Shown here in pieces: positions 33,901 to 43,700 of a stretch of 47,988 nucleotides of DNA (position 1 is the stretch's first letter; the number at the start of each line of letters is the position of its first letter). The DNA comes from Mycobacterium sp. E183 (lineage in GTDB: Bacteria; Actinomycetota; Actinomycetes; Mycobacteriales; Mycobacteriaceae), in NCBI RefSeq assembly GCF_001667735.1, contig NZ_LZJN01000061.1, forward strand, positions 1-47,988. The letters are read 5' to 3'. The position numbers and the translations under genes are program-made. The notes beneath the pieces were generated by a model. That model ran no database searches, had not been told where the DNA came from, and worked only from the letters and a program-made list of their open reading frames with translations.

Positions 33901-35393
33901 CGTCCGGCGAGGGTGTGGGCGACGTCGGCCGGCTCGGGACCGTCCGGGCCGGCCAACGCGTCGGCCAGTGCGGCGCGCGACTGCTCAAGCGCCGCCGTGG
34001 TTTGCGCCGACAGCAGCAGCACCTGGGGACCGGGTGGCGCGGCGCGGTCCGGAACGTGGGGCGCCTCCTCGACCACGACGTGGACGTTGGTGCCGCCCAC
34101 CCCGAACGAACTGACGCCGGCCCGCCGCGCACCTTCGGAATCCCACGCCCCGTAGGTGCTGCGCACCGTGAACGGGGTCTCGTCGAGGTGCAGCTCCGGG
34201 TTCGGGCTGGTGAAGTGCAGCGTCCCGGGGATCGCCTTGTTCTTCAGGCACAGAATGGTTTTGATCAGGCCCACCACGCCGGCCGCCACCTCCAGGTGGC
34301 CGATGTTCGACTTGACCGACCCGAGCACGCAGGGGCCGGGCCGGGGCGCCTGCGACACGGCGAACGCGGAGCGCAGACCCTGGACCTCGATGGGATCGCC
34401 GAGCGGCGTGCCGGTCCCGTGTGTCTCGACATAGCTCACGGTCGACGCGTCGACGCCGGCCACCGCGTGGGCTTCCGCGATCACGTCGGCCTGGGCGGCC
34501 GGATTCGGTGCCGCGTAGCCCATTTTCATCGATCCGTCGTTGTTGATCGCCGATCCGCGGATGACGGCGTGAATGCGGTCACCGGCGTCGAGGGCGGCCT
34601 GCAGGGGCTTGAGGGCCACGATGGCCACGCCGCTGCCGAAGACGGTGCCGTCGGCCCGCACGTCGAAGGGCCGGCAATGGCCGACCGCGGACACCATGGA
34701 GCCCGGCGAATTCCAGTACCCCACATGGTGGGGGACCGACAGCGACACCCCACCCGCGAGGGCCAGGTCGCATTCCCCGCTGAGCAGGCTCTGGCACGCG
34801 AGATGGACCGCGACCAACGAGGACGAGCACGCGGTCTGGACCGTGATGCTCGGGCCGCGCAGATCGAACTGATGGGACACCCGGGTGGCGAGAAAGTCCT
34901 TGTCGTTCTGCAGGAACAGGTTGAACTGCTCGAAGTTCAGACCCGTCCCCATGAAGGCGTCCTGGGCGCGATGTGACGAAAGATTGTGCAGGAGATAGCC
35001 ACTGGGCGAGCTGGTCCCGTACACGCCGATCGAACCGTCGAACCGGGCGGGGTCGCAGCCGGCGTCCTCGAACGCGTGCCACGCGCACTGCAGGAACAAC
35101 CGGTGCTGCGGGTCCAGCATCCGGGCGAGCTGGGGCGGAAAGCCGAAGAATTCGGCGTCGAATTCGTCGACCCCGTCGACAATCGGTGCGCGCCGCACAT
35201 ACGCCGGGTTCGCCAGCACGTCGTCGCCGACCCCGGCGGCTTTGAGCTCCTGCTCGGACAGCGTGGTGATGGACTCCTTGCCGTGGCGCAGGTTGTCCCA
35301 GAACGCCGACACGTCGTTGGCGCCGGGGAATCGTCCGGCCATGCCGACCACCGCGATCGCGTTGGGCGGCAACTCCGTCGAGGTCGTGCTCAT
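30990..35393 (-). CDS. ppsE: Phthiocerol synthesis type I polyketide synthase PpsE
   Basis: The 1467-residue PKS (M. tuberculosis PpsE is 1488) has domains KS-AT-ACP and a C-terminal condensation-like domain. KS: Cys189 in QTACSSS, His325 and His366. AT: Ser634 in IGYSTGEY, with HAFH at 730-733 (the malonyl-type signature). ACP: Ser953 in GGDSLIS. From about residue 1010 follows an NRPS-condensation-like region whose HHxxxDG motif is degenerate (HEAVADT), as it also is in M. tuberculosis. There are no reductive domains. It adds the last unit of the phthiocerol chain; the C-terminal domain is linked to release of the product. The ATG overlaps the ppsD stop (ATGA). Confidence 0.96.
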   Translation of the reverse strand: MSTTSTELPPNAIAVVGMAGRFPGANDVSAFWDNLRHGKESITTLSEQELKAAGVGDDVLANPAYVRRAPIVDGVDEFDAEFFGFPPQLARMLDPQHRLFLQCAWHAFEDAGCDPARFDGSIGVYGTSSPSGYLLHNLSSHRAQDAFMGTGLNFEQFNLFLQNDKDFLATRVSHQFDLRGPSITVQTACSSSLVAVHLACQSLLSGECDLALAGGVSLSVPHHVGYWNSPGSMVSAVGHCRPFDVRADGTVFGSGVAIVALKPLQAALDAGDRIHAVIRGSAINNDGSMKMGYAAPNPAAQADVIAEAHAVAGVDASTVSYVETHGTGTPLGDPIEVQGLRSAFAVSQAPRPGPCVLGSVKSNIGHLEVAAGVVGLIKTILCLKNKAIPGTLHFTSPNPELHLDETPFTVRSTYGAWDSEGARRAGVSSFGVGGTNVHVVVEEAPHVPDRAAPPGPQVLLLSAQTTAALEQSRAALADALAGPDGPEPADVAHTLAGRRKHRLTMAAVVHDRDHAATVLRAAEHDNVFVGESLAGGENPAGRVVFMFPGQGAQHVGMARGLYDTEPAFAEHFDACVAGFGDEMGIDLKALIFGDAATDLERIDRSQPALFTVEYALARLAEHYGLRAGAYIGYSTGEYIAATLAGVFGLETAITLVALRARLMHESPPGSMVAVALGPDDIAPYLTPGVELSAVNDPGNCVVAGAGDEIRAFTQRLREAGITARRVRATHAFHSSAMDSMAAEFQQFLSGVELRRPDTPLLSNLTGTWMSDEQITDPAGWARQISSTIRFADELDVLLSDPGRVLVEVGPGGSLTGSALRHPKWSSGHRAVRLMRHPIQNVDDRDTFLLGLGQLWAAGVPVDWEPLTGPTPRLVSLPGYAFARERHWVDAKPLAWLDRSTETPEAPGAAANGADASTNGHQSHTEATLRQIWMQCLGLNSIGRNDNFFDLGGDSLISIGIATNAGNAGLDVTPQDLYGNPTLATLAAHVDAKYAAGSLAKAPDAASRPAVPPNVAQFLESGVRRAGRWRVPLILRLDPTVSLDDVRAVLTAVTNHHDALRLQLVEHAGTWVQCVTEAAEFDHLSSRTLPGTDADTQRAAVLDVVAELTAQDDLAAPLTASLLSGPGDARYLTLSLHEAVADTASREILVADIFTAFTQRLVGEDISLPPTTTSWRDWSLRVAGLATHPAVLGTSDFWLESSGRATLRPADPEVTDRPLGDDLAKVPSALTVEQTSEVDDVRRALGWSIDEILLAALGRTIAETIGTGVLAVDLEGAGRSVLRPDVDLRRTVGRFTTIYPVPLRCATSDDTGASELLTDVRDTLKSVPHHGIGYGLLRHLYAPTARALSAVPPADVHFRYVGMIPELPPIDAPVQFDSDAAMPVRDTIPGLGHAIELRVYRHSGVLHLDWWYDTRRVQGARAEALARRFPLALRELIGDAMSAASGDGDLGSQQVELALVDLSALDAS

Positions 35394-38300
35394 GCTTGGT
35401 GTCCTCGCTTCCGCCGCAGTGCGGCTTGTTGGCGCGCGGCCGCGCGCTGCTGCGCCCGGTCGCGAACCGCGTCTTCCTGCTCGAGTGCCTGTGCATCGCC
35501 GGCCAGGCCGAGCTGGCGGACCAGGTCGGCCGTGAGGTCGTGCAGCGACGCCCCTTGCAACAGGAGTGCCACCGGCGGCTCGACCCCGAAGTCCGCGCGT
35601 GCCGAATTCCGGATGCGCACCGCCATCAGGGAATCCATCCCGAGCTCGATGAGGGGAACATTCGGGTCGACGGCCGATCGATCCGCGTAGCCCATGACCG
35701 CGGCGATGCGTGCCCGCAGCCGATCGGTCATCAGCGCTTGCGCCGCACCGGATTCCAGCCCGTCCAGCGCCTCGGGGCCCGCCCAGTCGCCGCCGTCGCC
35801 CGCGGCCTCCAGTTCGGCGACCACGTTGGTGAAGTAGCCGAGTTCGCGGATTTCGGGGAAGGCGATGAGCGCCCGGTCGGGCCGCAGCCGGCCGACGCCG
35901 GTGTGGCATCTGCCGCTGGCCAGCAGCGGCTCCATCGCCGCGGCGCCCTCGGCGGGAGTGATGGGATCGAGCGCGCCGCCGGCGAGCGTGCGGGCGAGCC
36001 CGACCTCTGCCCACGGGCCCCAGTTGATCACCGCGGCGGGCAGGCCCGCCGCCCGCCGCCAGTCGACCAGGGCGTCCAGCCAGGCACTCGCGCACGCGTA
36101 CGAGGCCTGCCCCGGGCCGCCCAGCATCGAGGCGGTGGACGAAAACCCGAGCCACCAGTCCAAGTCGCAACTGGCGCTGGCCTGATGCAGTCGCAGCGCC
36201 CCGGTGACTTTGGGCGCCCACACCCGTTCGACGCTCTCCCTGGTCATCGAGAACACCAGGCTGTCGTCGAGCACGGCGGCCGCGTGCAGGACGCCGCGCA
36301 GGTTAGATTCGCCGGCGGCGGTCACCAGTTTCTGGGCGACGCCTTCGGTCGCGATGTCGCCGGTCACCACGACGATCTCGGCGGTGCGCTCCAGTTCGGC
36401 CAGGACCGCGCGCTGCTGCTCCGACGGTTCGCTGCGCCCGTTGAGGACGAGTCGCGCGGCGCCGCTGTCCACCAGCCATCGCGCCATGACGAGGCCGAGG
36501 CCACCGAGTCCACCGGTGACGATGTAGGACGCTCCCCGCCGGACGACGTCCCCTGTGGTGCGTTCGCCGATGGCCGCCCGGGTGAGGCGTTCCGTGTAGC
36601 GCTGCCCGCCGCGCCACGCGACCACGTCGTCGACCTGCCCCGAAACCGCCTCGGACAGTTCGGCGTTGAGCGCTGTCGCGGGATCGCCGTCGAGGTCGAC
36701 CAGCGTGGTCCGCAGCTCGGGGTGCTCGTAGGCCAGCACCCGCACCAGTCCCTTGAGCGCGCCGACCCCGGGCTGGCCTGCCTCCTCGTGCACCGCCAGG
36801 CCGCCCTGGGTGACCAGCCAGAGCCGCGGCGATCGACCGTGCCAGCCGCCGACGATCGCGCGGATGACGGTCGACACCGCCCAGACCGTTTCCCGCGCCC
36901 GGCTTATGCCGTCGTCGCCGACGCCGGGGTTGGGGGCCACGAACACGACCACGCCGACGGGTGGGCGCTCGGGATCGCCGGCCGCGTCGGCGAATGCGGA
37001 CAGGATGGCGGACTCGTCGGACAGGTCGGCGGTGACCACCCGGCGCGCCGGTGAGCGCCAGCCCGTGGCGAACGCCGCCGCGCCCTCGCGGGTTTCGGCG
37101 GCGGCGAGCACCAGCCAGCTGCCGGGGGCTTCGGAGCCGGCGGCCGCGATCGGCCGGGACACCCAGGTGGTGTCGAATACCTTCTGCGACAGGGGAAGTG
37201 GCACGCTGCGCCGCTCGACGCGGCGCAGGTAGATGTCGTTGATCTCCGCGGTGACCGTTCCGGCGTCGTCGGTCAACACGATTCTGCCCAGCTTGCCCAC
37301 GCCGCCCTCGTCGAGGTTGGTCAGCTGGACCCGGCAGCGGGCGCGCCGGCCGGGGTCGCCCGAGACCCGGATGGCGTCGAAGGACACCGGCAGGTAACTG
37401 GCTTCGGCGGACCCGGCGAGTTCGTCGTCCGGCATCGCGGCGGCCAGGCTCTGCAGCGCGGCGTCCAGCATGACGGGGTGCAGCCGGAACGCGGGATGCC
37501 GCGGCGCCTCGTCCGGGAGGATGATTTCCGATTCGACGAACCCGCCGGGCATCCGGTGGATGGTGGCGAGCGCAGCGAAGGCGGGGCCGTGGTACTGGCC
37601 GGCGTGGCGCAGCACGCCGTACAGGTCGGCCGGTTTGATCTCGGTGTCGCCGTGCCCGGGGGGCGCGGGCCGGTCGGGGCGGGCGTCCGACGTCCGCAGC
37701 TCGGCCCTGGCGGTGGCGTGTCTGACCCAGCCGCCGGACGATCGCGAGTAGATCTCGATGCGGGTCTTGTCGTCTGCTCCGCGGGTCAGCTGGGTGGTGA
37801 GCTGGGTGTGGTCGCCGAGGGTGAGCATCTGCTCGACCTCGAGCTGGTTGATCGAGATGCCCGCAACCGGCACGCCCAGCGCTTCACTGGCTGCGGCCAA
37901 GGCGATTTCGGCGAACGCCGCGCCGGGCATGACGGCCTGACCGAACACCTTGTGGTCGGCGAGCCAGGGGGAGACCGCGGTGCCGGTGTCGGCCCGCCAC
38001 ACGTGGTCGCGGCTGGACGGAACCTCGATGTGCGCGCCCAGCAGTGGGTGGGCGGAGACCGACTCCGACATCGCGGACCGGTCGGCGACCCAGAATTGGG
38101 TGTGCCGCCAGGGCGTCACCGGGATGTCGGCCAGACGGCCGTGGTCGGCGCCGGGCGGGGTTTGCGCGACGGCGGCCAGCTGGGTGTGGAAGCTGGTGGT
38201 GTCGTCGGTGTCGCGGTGCAGCGTGCCGATGACGTGGCGGGCTTCGGCCCCCAGCGTGTCGGCGATGGCGTGGGTGAGCAGCGGGTGGGGGCTGATCTCG

Positions 38301-40759
38301 ACGAAGGTGTGCCGGTCGGAGCCGGCCCGGCTGACGGCCTGGTGGAAGCGCACCGGGTTGCGCAGGTTGGCGGCCCAGTAATCGGCGTCGGGCAGCGGCG
38401 TGGGCCCTTCCGTGGTCGTGCTGAGCATTGGGATGGCCGGCGCCTTAGGTTCCAAATCGGCGAGCGCAGAACGTAGTTCGGGCAGGATCGGGTCGACGAT
38501 CGGGTGGTGCGAGGCGACGTCGACTTCGATCCGCCGCGCGAGCAGGTTTCGGGCGACGACGGCCGCGATGACCGCGTCCACCTGTTCGGGCGGCCCGGCG
38601 ATGACCGATTGGCGCGGTGAGGCGTGCACGGCGAGCGTCACCTGGGGGTAGTCGGTGATCAGTGCTCCGGTCGCCTCGGCGTCCAGTTCGAGCAGCGCCA
38701 TCGCGCCCTGGCCCGACAACCGGGCCATCAGCGCCGACCGGGTGGCGATCACCCGCAGCCCTTCGGCCGGCGTGAGCGCGCCGGACACCACGGCGGCCGA
38801 GACCTCGCCCATCGAGTGCCCGATCACCGCGTCGGGCTCGATCCCGTAGTGGCGCCACAGCGCGGTGAGCGCGAGCTGAATGGCCACCAGCACGGGCTGA
38901 ATGTTCTGGATGCCGACCACCGGCTGACCGTCGGCCAGGGTCCGCTGCAGCGAAAACCCGGTCTGGGCAACGAAGTCGGGTTCGAGTTCGGCGATCGCGG
39001 CCGCGAAGGCGGGCTCGTCGGCCAGCAGGCGGCGGCCCATGCCGGCCCACTGCGCGCCCTGGCCGGAGTAGACGAAGACCGTGCCGGTGCGCCGGGCGGC
39101 CTCGACGGGAGCGAGCACGCCCGGCGCCGGCGCGCCGGCGGCCAGGTCGCGCAGCCCGGCCACCGCGGCGGCGGTGTCGCGGGCGACGACGGCTCCGCGC
39201 CAGTTGTGCTGGGCGCGATGATGACTCAACGTGTGCGCGACATCGGCCAGCGGCGTCGCCGCGCCGGGACCGCCCAGCCAGTCGGCCAGCGTCGCGGCCA
39301 TCGACGCCAGCCGCTGCGGCGTCTTCCCCGTCACCACCAGGGTGGACAACGCGGGCGCGGGATGCGGCTGCGCCGGTGCTTGATCGGGCGCCTGCTCGAT
39401 CACCACATGCGCGTTGGTTCCGCTCAGGCCGAACGACGACACCGCCGCCCGGCGCGGGCCCGCCGTGGGCCACGGCGTGCGCCCGGTCGGCACGAACAGC
39501 CGCGTTGAGGAGGCGTCGATCGCCGGGTTCCACCGGGTGAAGTGCAGGTTGGGCGGGATGAGCCCCCGGTTCACCGCCAGGATCGCCTTGATGAATCCGG
39601 TGACGCCCGCGGCCGCCTCCAGGTGCCCGAGGTTGGTCTTGACCGATCCCAGCGCGCAGCCGCCCTCGCCGCGTCCGTAGGTGGCCGCCAGCGCCTCGAA
39701 CTCGATGGGGTCACCCAGTATCGTTCCGGTTCCGTGGGTTTCGACGTAGTTGACGCTGTCCGGCGTGGCGTCGGCCTGCCGCAGCGCGGTGGTGATCACG
39801 TCGCGCTGGGCCGCCGCATTGGGCGCCGTCATGCCGTTGGACCGGCCGTCGGAGTTGATGGCCGACCCGCGCACCACGGCGAGCACACGATCGCCGTCGC
39901 GGGTGGCGTCGGACAGCCGCTTGAGCACCACCACCCCGCAGCCCTCGCTGCGCACGAACCCGTCGGCCAGGGCGTCGAAGGTCTTGCAGCGGCCCGTCGG
40001 TGACAAAGCGGACCATTTTGACAGCGCGATGCTGGTGAACGGCGACAGGGAGAGGTGCACCCCGCCCGCGAGGGCGACGTCGCTCTCGCGCAGCCGCAGG
40101 CTTTGGCAGGCCAGGTGGATCGCCACCAACGACGACGAACACGCCGTGTCGACGGCGACCGCCGGGCCGCGCAGCCCCAACAGGTAGGAGATGCGGCCCA
40201 CCGCCGCGCTGTGCGGGTTCCCGGTGCTCATGTATGCGTCGATCTCGGCGCGCCGCTCGAGGTTGAGGATCGTGTAGTCCCATGCCGAGATGCCCATCAG
40301 CGCGGCGGTTCGGCTGCCGCTCAACGAATCCGGGGGCAGGCCGGCGTGTTCGAGCGCTTCCCAGGCTACCTCGAGGAGCATGCGCTGCTGGGGGTCCATC
40401 GCGACCGCTTCGCGGGGGGTGATGCCGAAGAAGTCGGCGTCGAATCCGGAGACGTCGTCGACGAAGCCGCCCCATTTCGTCGTCATCCGGCCCGGCGCCT
40501 GGGGGTCGGGGTCGTAGAACTCGTCGGCGTCCCACCGGTCCGCCGGTACCTCGCCGACGGCGTCGCGGCCGTCGACTAGGAGTTGCCAGAAGCTCTCCGG
40601 CCCGGCGACGGCGCCGGGCAACCGGCAACCGATGCCCACCACCGCCACCGGTTCGGCGATGTCGGTCGGGAACGCCGTTCCCGCGCGGACAAGCTCACGT
40701 GCCAGGACCTCGCGCGCCTTCGGTGACATCTGCGCTGCGCGTTCGGCAATGCTCGTCAT
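35390..40759 (-). CDS. ppsD: Phthiocerol synthesis type I polyketide synthase PpsD
   Basis: The 1789-residue PKS (M. tuberculosis 1827) has domains KS-AT-DH-KR-ACP. KS: Cys207, His342 and His379. AT: Ser649 in GHSMGE with VASH at 748-751, pointing to methylmalonyl-CoA, which gives the methyl branch of phthiocerol. DH: His936 in [19 protein letters not shown] at 1415-1420 and Tyr1554 in [11 protein letters not shown]: Ser1710 in GMDSLM. It has no enoyl reductase, matching the need for a trans-acting Rv2953-like enzyme, which is encoded at 17242. The N terminus ([13 protein letters not shown]) is a short helical docking segment and the C terminus is strongly basic. Its ATG overlaps the ppsC TAA by one base. 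Confidence 0.96.
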   Translation of the reverse strand: MTSIAERAAQMSPKAREVLARELVRAGTAFPTDIAEPVAVVGIGCRLPGAVAGPESFWQLLVDGRDAVGEVPADRWDADEFYDPDPQAPGRMTTKWGGFVDDVSGFDADFFGITPREAVAMDPQQRMLLEVAWEALEHAGLPPDSLSGSRTAALMGISAWDYTILNLERRAEIDAYMSTGNPHSAAVGRISYLLGLRGPAVAVDTACSSSLVAIHLACQSLRLRESDVALAGGVHLSLSPFTSIALSKWSALSPTGRCKTFDALADGFVRSEGCGVVVLKRLSDATRDGDRVLAVVRGSAINSDGRSNGMTAPNAAAQRDVITTALRQADATPDSVNYVETHGTGTILGDPIEFEALAATYGRGEGGCALGSVKTNLGHLEAAAGVTGFIKAILAVNRGLIPPNLHFTRWNPAIDASSTRLFVPTGRTPWPTAGPRRAAVSSFGLSGTNAHVVIEQAPDQAPAQPHPAPALSTLVVTGKTPQRLASMAATLADWLGGPGAATPLADVAHTLSHHRAQHNWRGAVVARDTAAAVAGLRDLAAGAPAPGVLAPVEAARRTGTVFVYSGQGAQWAGMGRRLLADEPAFAAAIAELEPDFVAQTGFSLQRTLADGQPVVGIQNIQPVLVAIQLALTALWRHYGIEPDAVIGHSMGEVSAAVVSGALTPAEGLRVIATRSALMARLSGQGAMALLELDAEATGALITDYPQVTLAVHASPRQSVIAGPPEQVDAVIAAVVARNLLARRIEVDVASHHPIVDPILPELRSALADLEPKAPAIPMLSTTTEGPTPLPDADYWAANLRNPVRFHQAVSRAGSDRHTFVEISPHPLLTHAIADTLGAEARHVIGTLHRDTDDTTSFHTQLAAVAQTPPGADHGRLADIPVTPWRHTQFWVADRSAMSESVSAHPLLGAHIEVPSSRDHVWRADTGTAVSPWLADHKVFGQAVMPGAAFAEIALAAASEALGVPVAGISINQLEVEQMLTLGDHTQLTTQLTRGADDKTRIEIYSRSSGGWVRHATARAELRTSDARPDRPAPPGHGDTEIKPADLYGVLRHAGQYHGPAFAALATIHRMPGGFVESEIILPDEAPRHPAFRLHPVMLDAALQSLAAAMPDDELAGSAEASYLPVSFDAIRVSGDPGRRARCRVQLTNLDEGGVGKLGRIVLTDDAGTVTAEINDIYLRRVERRSVPLPLSQKVFDTTWVSRPIAAAGSEAPGSWLVLAAAETREGAAAFATGWRSPARRVVTADLSDESAILSAFADAAGDPERPPVGVVVFVAPNPGVGDDGISRARETVWAVSTVIRAIVGGWHGRSPRLWLVTQGGLAVHEEAGQPGVGALKGLVRVLAYEHPELRTTLVDLDGDPATALNAELSEAVSGQVDDVVAWRGGQRYTERLTRAAIGERTTGDVVRRGASYIVTGGLGGLGLVMARWLVDSGAARLVLNGRSEPSEQQRAVLAELERTAEIVVVTGDIATEGVAQKLVTAAGESNLRGVLHAAAVLDDSLVFSMTRESVERVWAPKVTGALRLHQASASCDLDWWLGFSSTASMLGGPGQASYACASAWLDALVDWRRAAGLPAAVINWGPWAEVGLARTLAGGALDPITPAEGAAAMEPLLASGRCHTGVGRLRPDRALIAFPEIRELGYFTNVVAELEAAGDGGDWAGPEALDGLESGAAQALMTDRLRARIAAVMGYADRSAVDPNVPLIELGMDSLMAVRIRNSARADFGVEPPVALLLQGASLHDLTADLVRQLGLAGDAQALEQEDAVRDRAQQRAAARQQAALRRKRGHQA

Positions 40760-43700
40760 TACTCACTGCCCCCCGTTGCGGTTTCCAACTCGCTTGCCGC
40801 CACCAGATCGGACAGCAATTCCATCTCCTCGTCCGACAGGGCGGTGTCCCCGTCGGACGGTTCGTCGCCGTCGGTGAGCGGCGCGTAACCCAGCCGCTCA
40901 CACAGCGCGCCGGCAAGGTCGGTGATCGTCGGGTACGCCCACACAAGGGCGGCCGGCAGCGTTGTGCCCAGGCTGGATTCGAGCCGGTTGCGCAGTTCGA
41001 GGGCCATCAGCGAGTCGAGGCCGAGCGACTGCATGGGGCGGCCCGGGTCGATCGGCTCGGTCGAGCGCAGCACTGCCCGGATCTCGTTGGCGATCGCGGT
41101 GGCGAGGCGGGCGGGGCGCCCGGCGGCGTCCAAGGCGTCCAGTTCGGTGCGGATGGCGCCGCCGCCGCGCCGCTCGCCCGTCGCGTCTTGCAGGTTGGCG
41201 AACAACGACGACCCGGCCGCGGCGGGGAAGGATTGGAACCACTGCCGGGCGTCGAGACTGAACACGCCGGTGCGGACCCGGTCGGCCGACAACGCCAGCT
41301 GCATGGCCTCGAGCCCCTGCTCGACCGTGATCATCGCGACGCCGAGGTCGGCGAAGAATTGGGCGCGGCCCACCTCCGACCATGGGCCCCAGTTGATTCC
41401 GACCGCGGGCAGTCCGGCCGCGCGCCGGTGGGCGACCAGGCCGTCGACCCACGAGTTGGCGGCGGCGTAGGAGCCCTGGCCCGGCGCGCCCAGCAGCGAG
41501 GCCACCGACGAGAACGCCAGCCACCAGTCGAGGTCCAGGTGGGCGGTGGCCTGATGCAGCAACCAGCCGCCCGCGACCTTCGGGGTGAATACGCGCCGGG
41601 CGGCCGACTCCGACATGTTCAACACGATCTCGTCGTCGAGGACCATGGCGCTGTGCAGGACCCCGGCCGGCCGGAAGCCGGCGTCCTCGACCGCGCGCAC
41701 CAGCCGCTCGGCCGTGCCCGGCTCGGCGATGTCGCCGGTAACCACCTCGATGCGGCCGCCCGCGGCGTTGAGCTCCGTGATGGTGGCGGCCACCTCGCCG
41801 GTGGGGCCCGAACGTCCGTTCAGCACAACCAGTCCCGCGCCGCGCTCGACCAGCCAGCGCGCGACGACGAAGCCGAGGCCACCCATGCCGCCGACGATGA
41901 TGTAGCCGCCGTCCGGGCTGACCAGGGGTTGCGGTGGCGGTGCGGCGATCGCGGCGAGGCGGCCGCCGGCCGGGATCGAGACGACGATCTTGCCGGTGTG
42001 CCGCCCGGAGGCCATCAGCGCGAAGGCGTCGCCGGCGTCCTGCAGGCCGAACTCGGTGACCGGGAGCACCTGCAGGCGGCCCTCCGCCACATGCCGCAGG
42101 ATGTCCGCGAGCATGCGACGGTAGCGTGCCGGTTGCAGTTTGAGGTTCAGGTCCAGGTCGACCACGGCGAACGACGCGCTCTTCGCCAGGGCCGCCAGCC
42201 CCAGCCCGGCGTCGGCGTGCACGTCCTTCTTGCCCAGCTCGATGAACCGGCCGCCCGGGGCGAGCAGCTTGACACCGCGGTGAATCGCTTCGCCCGAAAG
42301 GGAATTGAGGATGACGTCCACCCCGTAGCCGTCGGTGAGGTCGCGGATCTCGTCGGCGAAATCGACGCTGCGGGAATCGCCGGCGTACTCGACCCCAAGG
42401 CTCCGCAGCATTTCGCGTTTGGCGTCCGAGCCGGCCGTCGTGTAGATCCGGGCGCCGAGCATCCGGGCGATCGAAACGGCGGCCAGTCCTACGCCGCCGG
42501 TGGCGGAGTGGATGAGCACGCGTTCGCCGGGGGCCAGCCGCCCGACCTCGCACAGGGAATGCCAGGCGGTCAGGTAGGCGATGCCGAACGCGGCCGCCTC
42601 GCCGTCGGGCAGCGCGTCGGGGACGGGCGCGACGAGGTCGGCCAGGGTGGTCACGTGGGAAGCGAAAGTGCCGGGGCCGAAAGCGATCACGCGCTGGCCG
42701 ATTTCGACGGAGTCGACGTCGGGGCCGACGGCGGTGACCAGGCCGACGCACTCGCCACCGACGACGGGCGGCGCCCCGTCGAGCCCGGGGTAGACGCCCA
42801 TCGCCTTGAGCACGTCGCTGAAGTTGAGGCCCGCGGCGACGACGCGGACTTCCACCTGGCCGCACCCGGGTGGAATCCGCTTAACGGCGTGGAGGTTCAG
42901 GGCGTCCAGCCGTCCGGGTTGATCGGTCTGCAGCCGGACAGCTTCCCCGCGGTCCAGGTCCACGACGGTGCGGCGCGGCTGGGGGGCGAGGTCACCGGTC
43001 GCCGTGGTGGGCGCGGGCACCACCCGGTTGACGTATCGGTGCGAGTCGCGCAGCGCGATCTCGTCGTGGTCGGACCCGGCGAGCAGCTCCGCGGCCAGGT
43101 CGGCGACCGAGGCGATGCCGTCGGCGTCGGTGTCGATCAGGGTCGGCTTGAGTTCCGGGTGCTCGAAGGTCAGCACCCTGGTGATGCCGCGAAGTTGCGT
43201 CTGCGCCAATGTGACCCGATCGGCGGGACCGAGCTGTTGGGCGCCGCGGGTGACGATGTACAGCCGCGGGCTGTTCCGGGCGCCCATCCTGGTCACCGTC
43301 TTCGCGATGCCGGCGACCAGCAGCGTGCGCGCCTGCGCCAGGGCGAGTTGGGCGCGGTCCGCGAGCGACTCGTCGACGGCCCGTGCCGGACAGACCACGG
43401 CGATGGCATCCCACGGGGTTCGGGTGATCGCCGCGCGCAGCCCCGCAGGGTCGGCCGGGGAAACCATGTCGACCTCGGCCGCACCGTCGCTCAGCGCCGA
43501 CCGCAGCGCGGGGAGCAGCGGGTCTGCGTCGTCCTCGTCTCCGATCAGCAGGACGCCGGCGAGCGTGCCGGCCGGTTTGTCCAGTGGGGTGAGCTCCCAC
43601 TCCAGCGCGAACAGCCGGTTCCCGAGTTCCGTTGTGCCCCGGCCCGATCGAAGCACCGCCATCTCCACCTCGTCGACGACGAGCAGCGGTCGTCCGTCCC

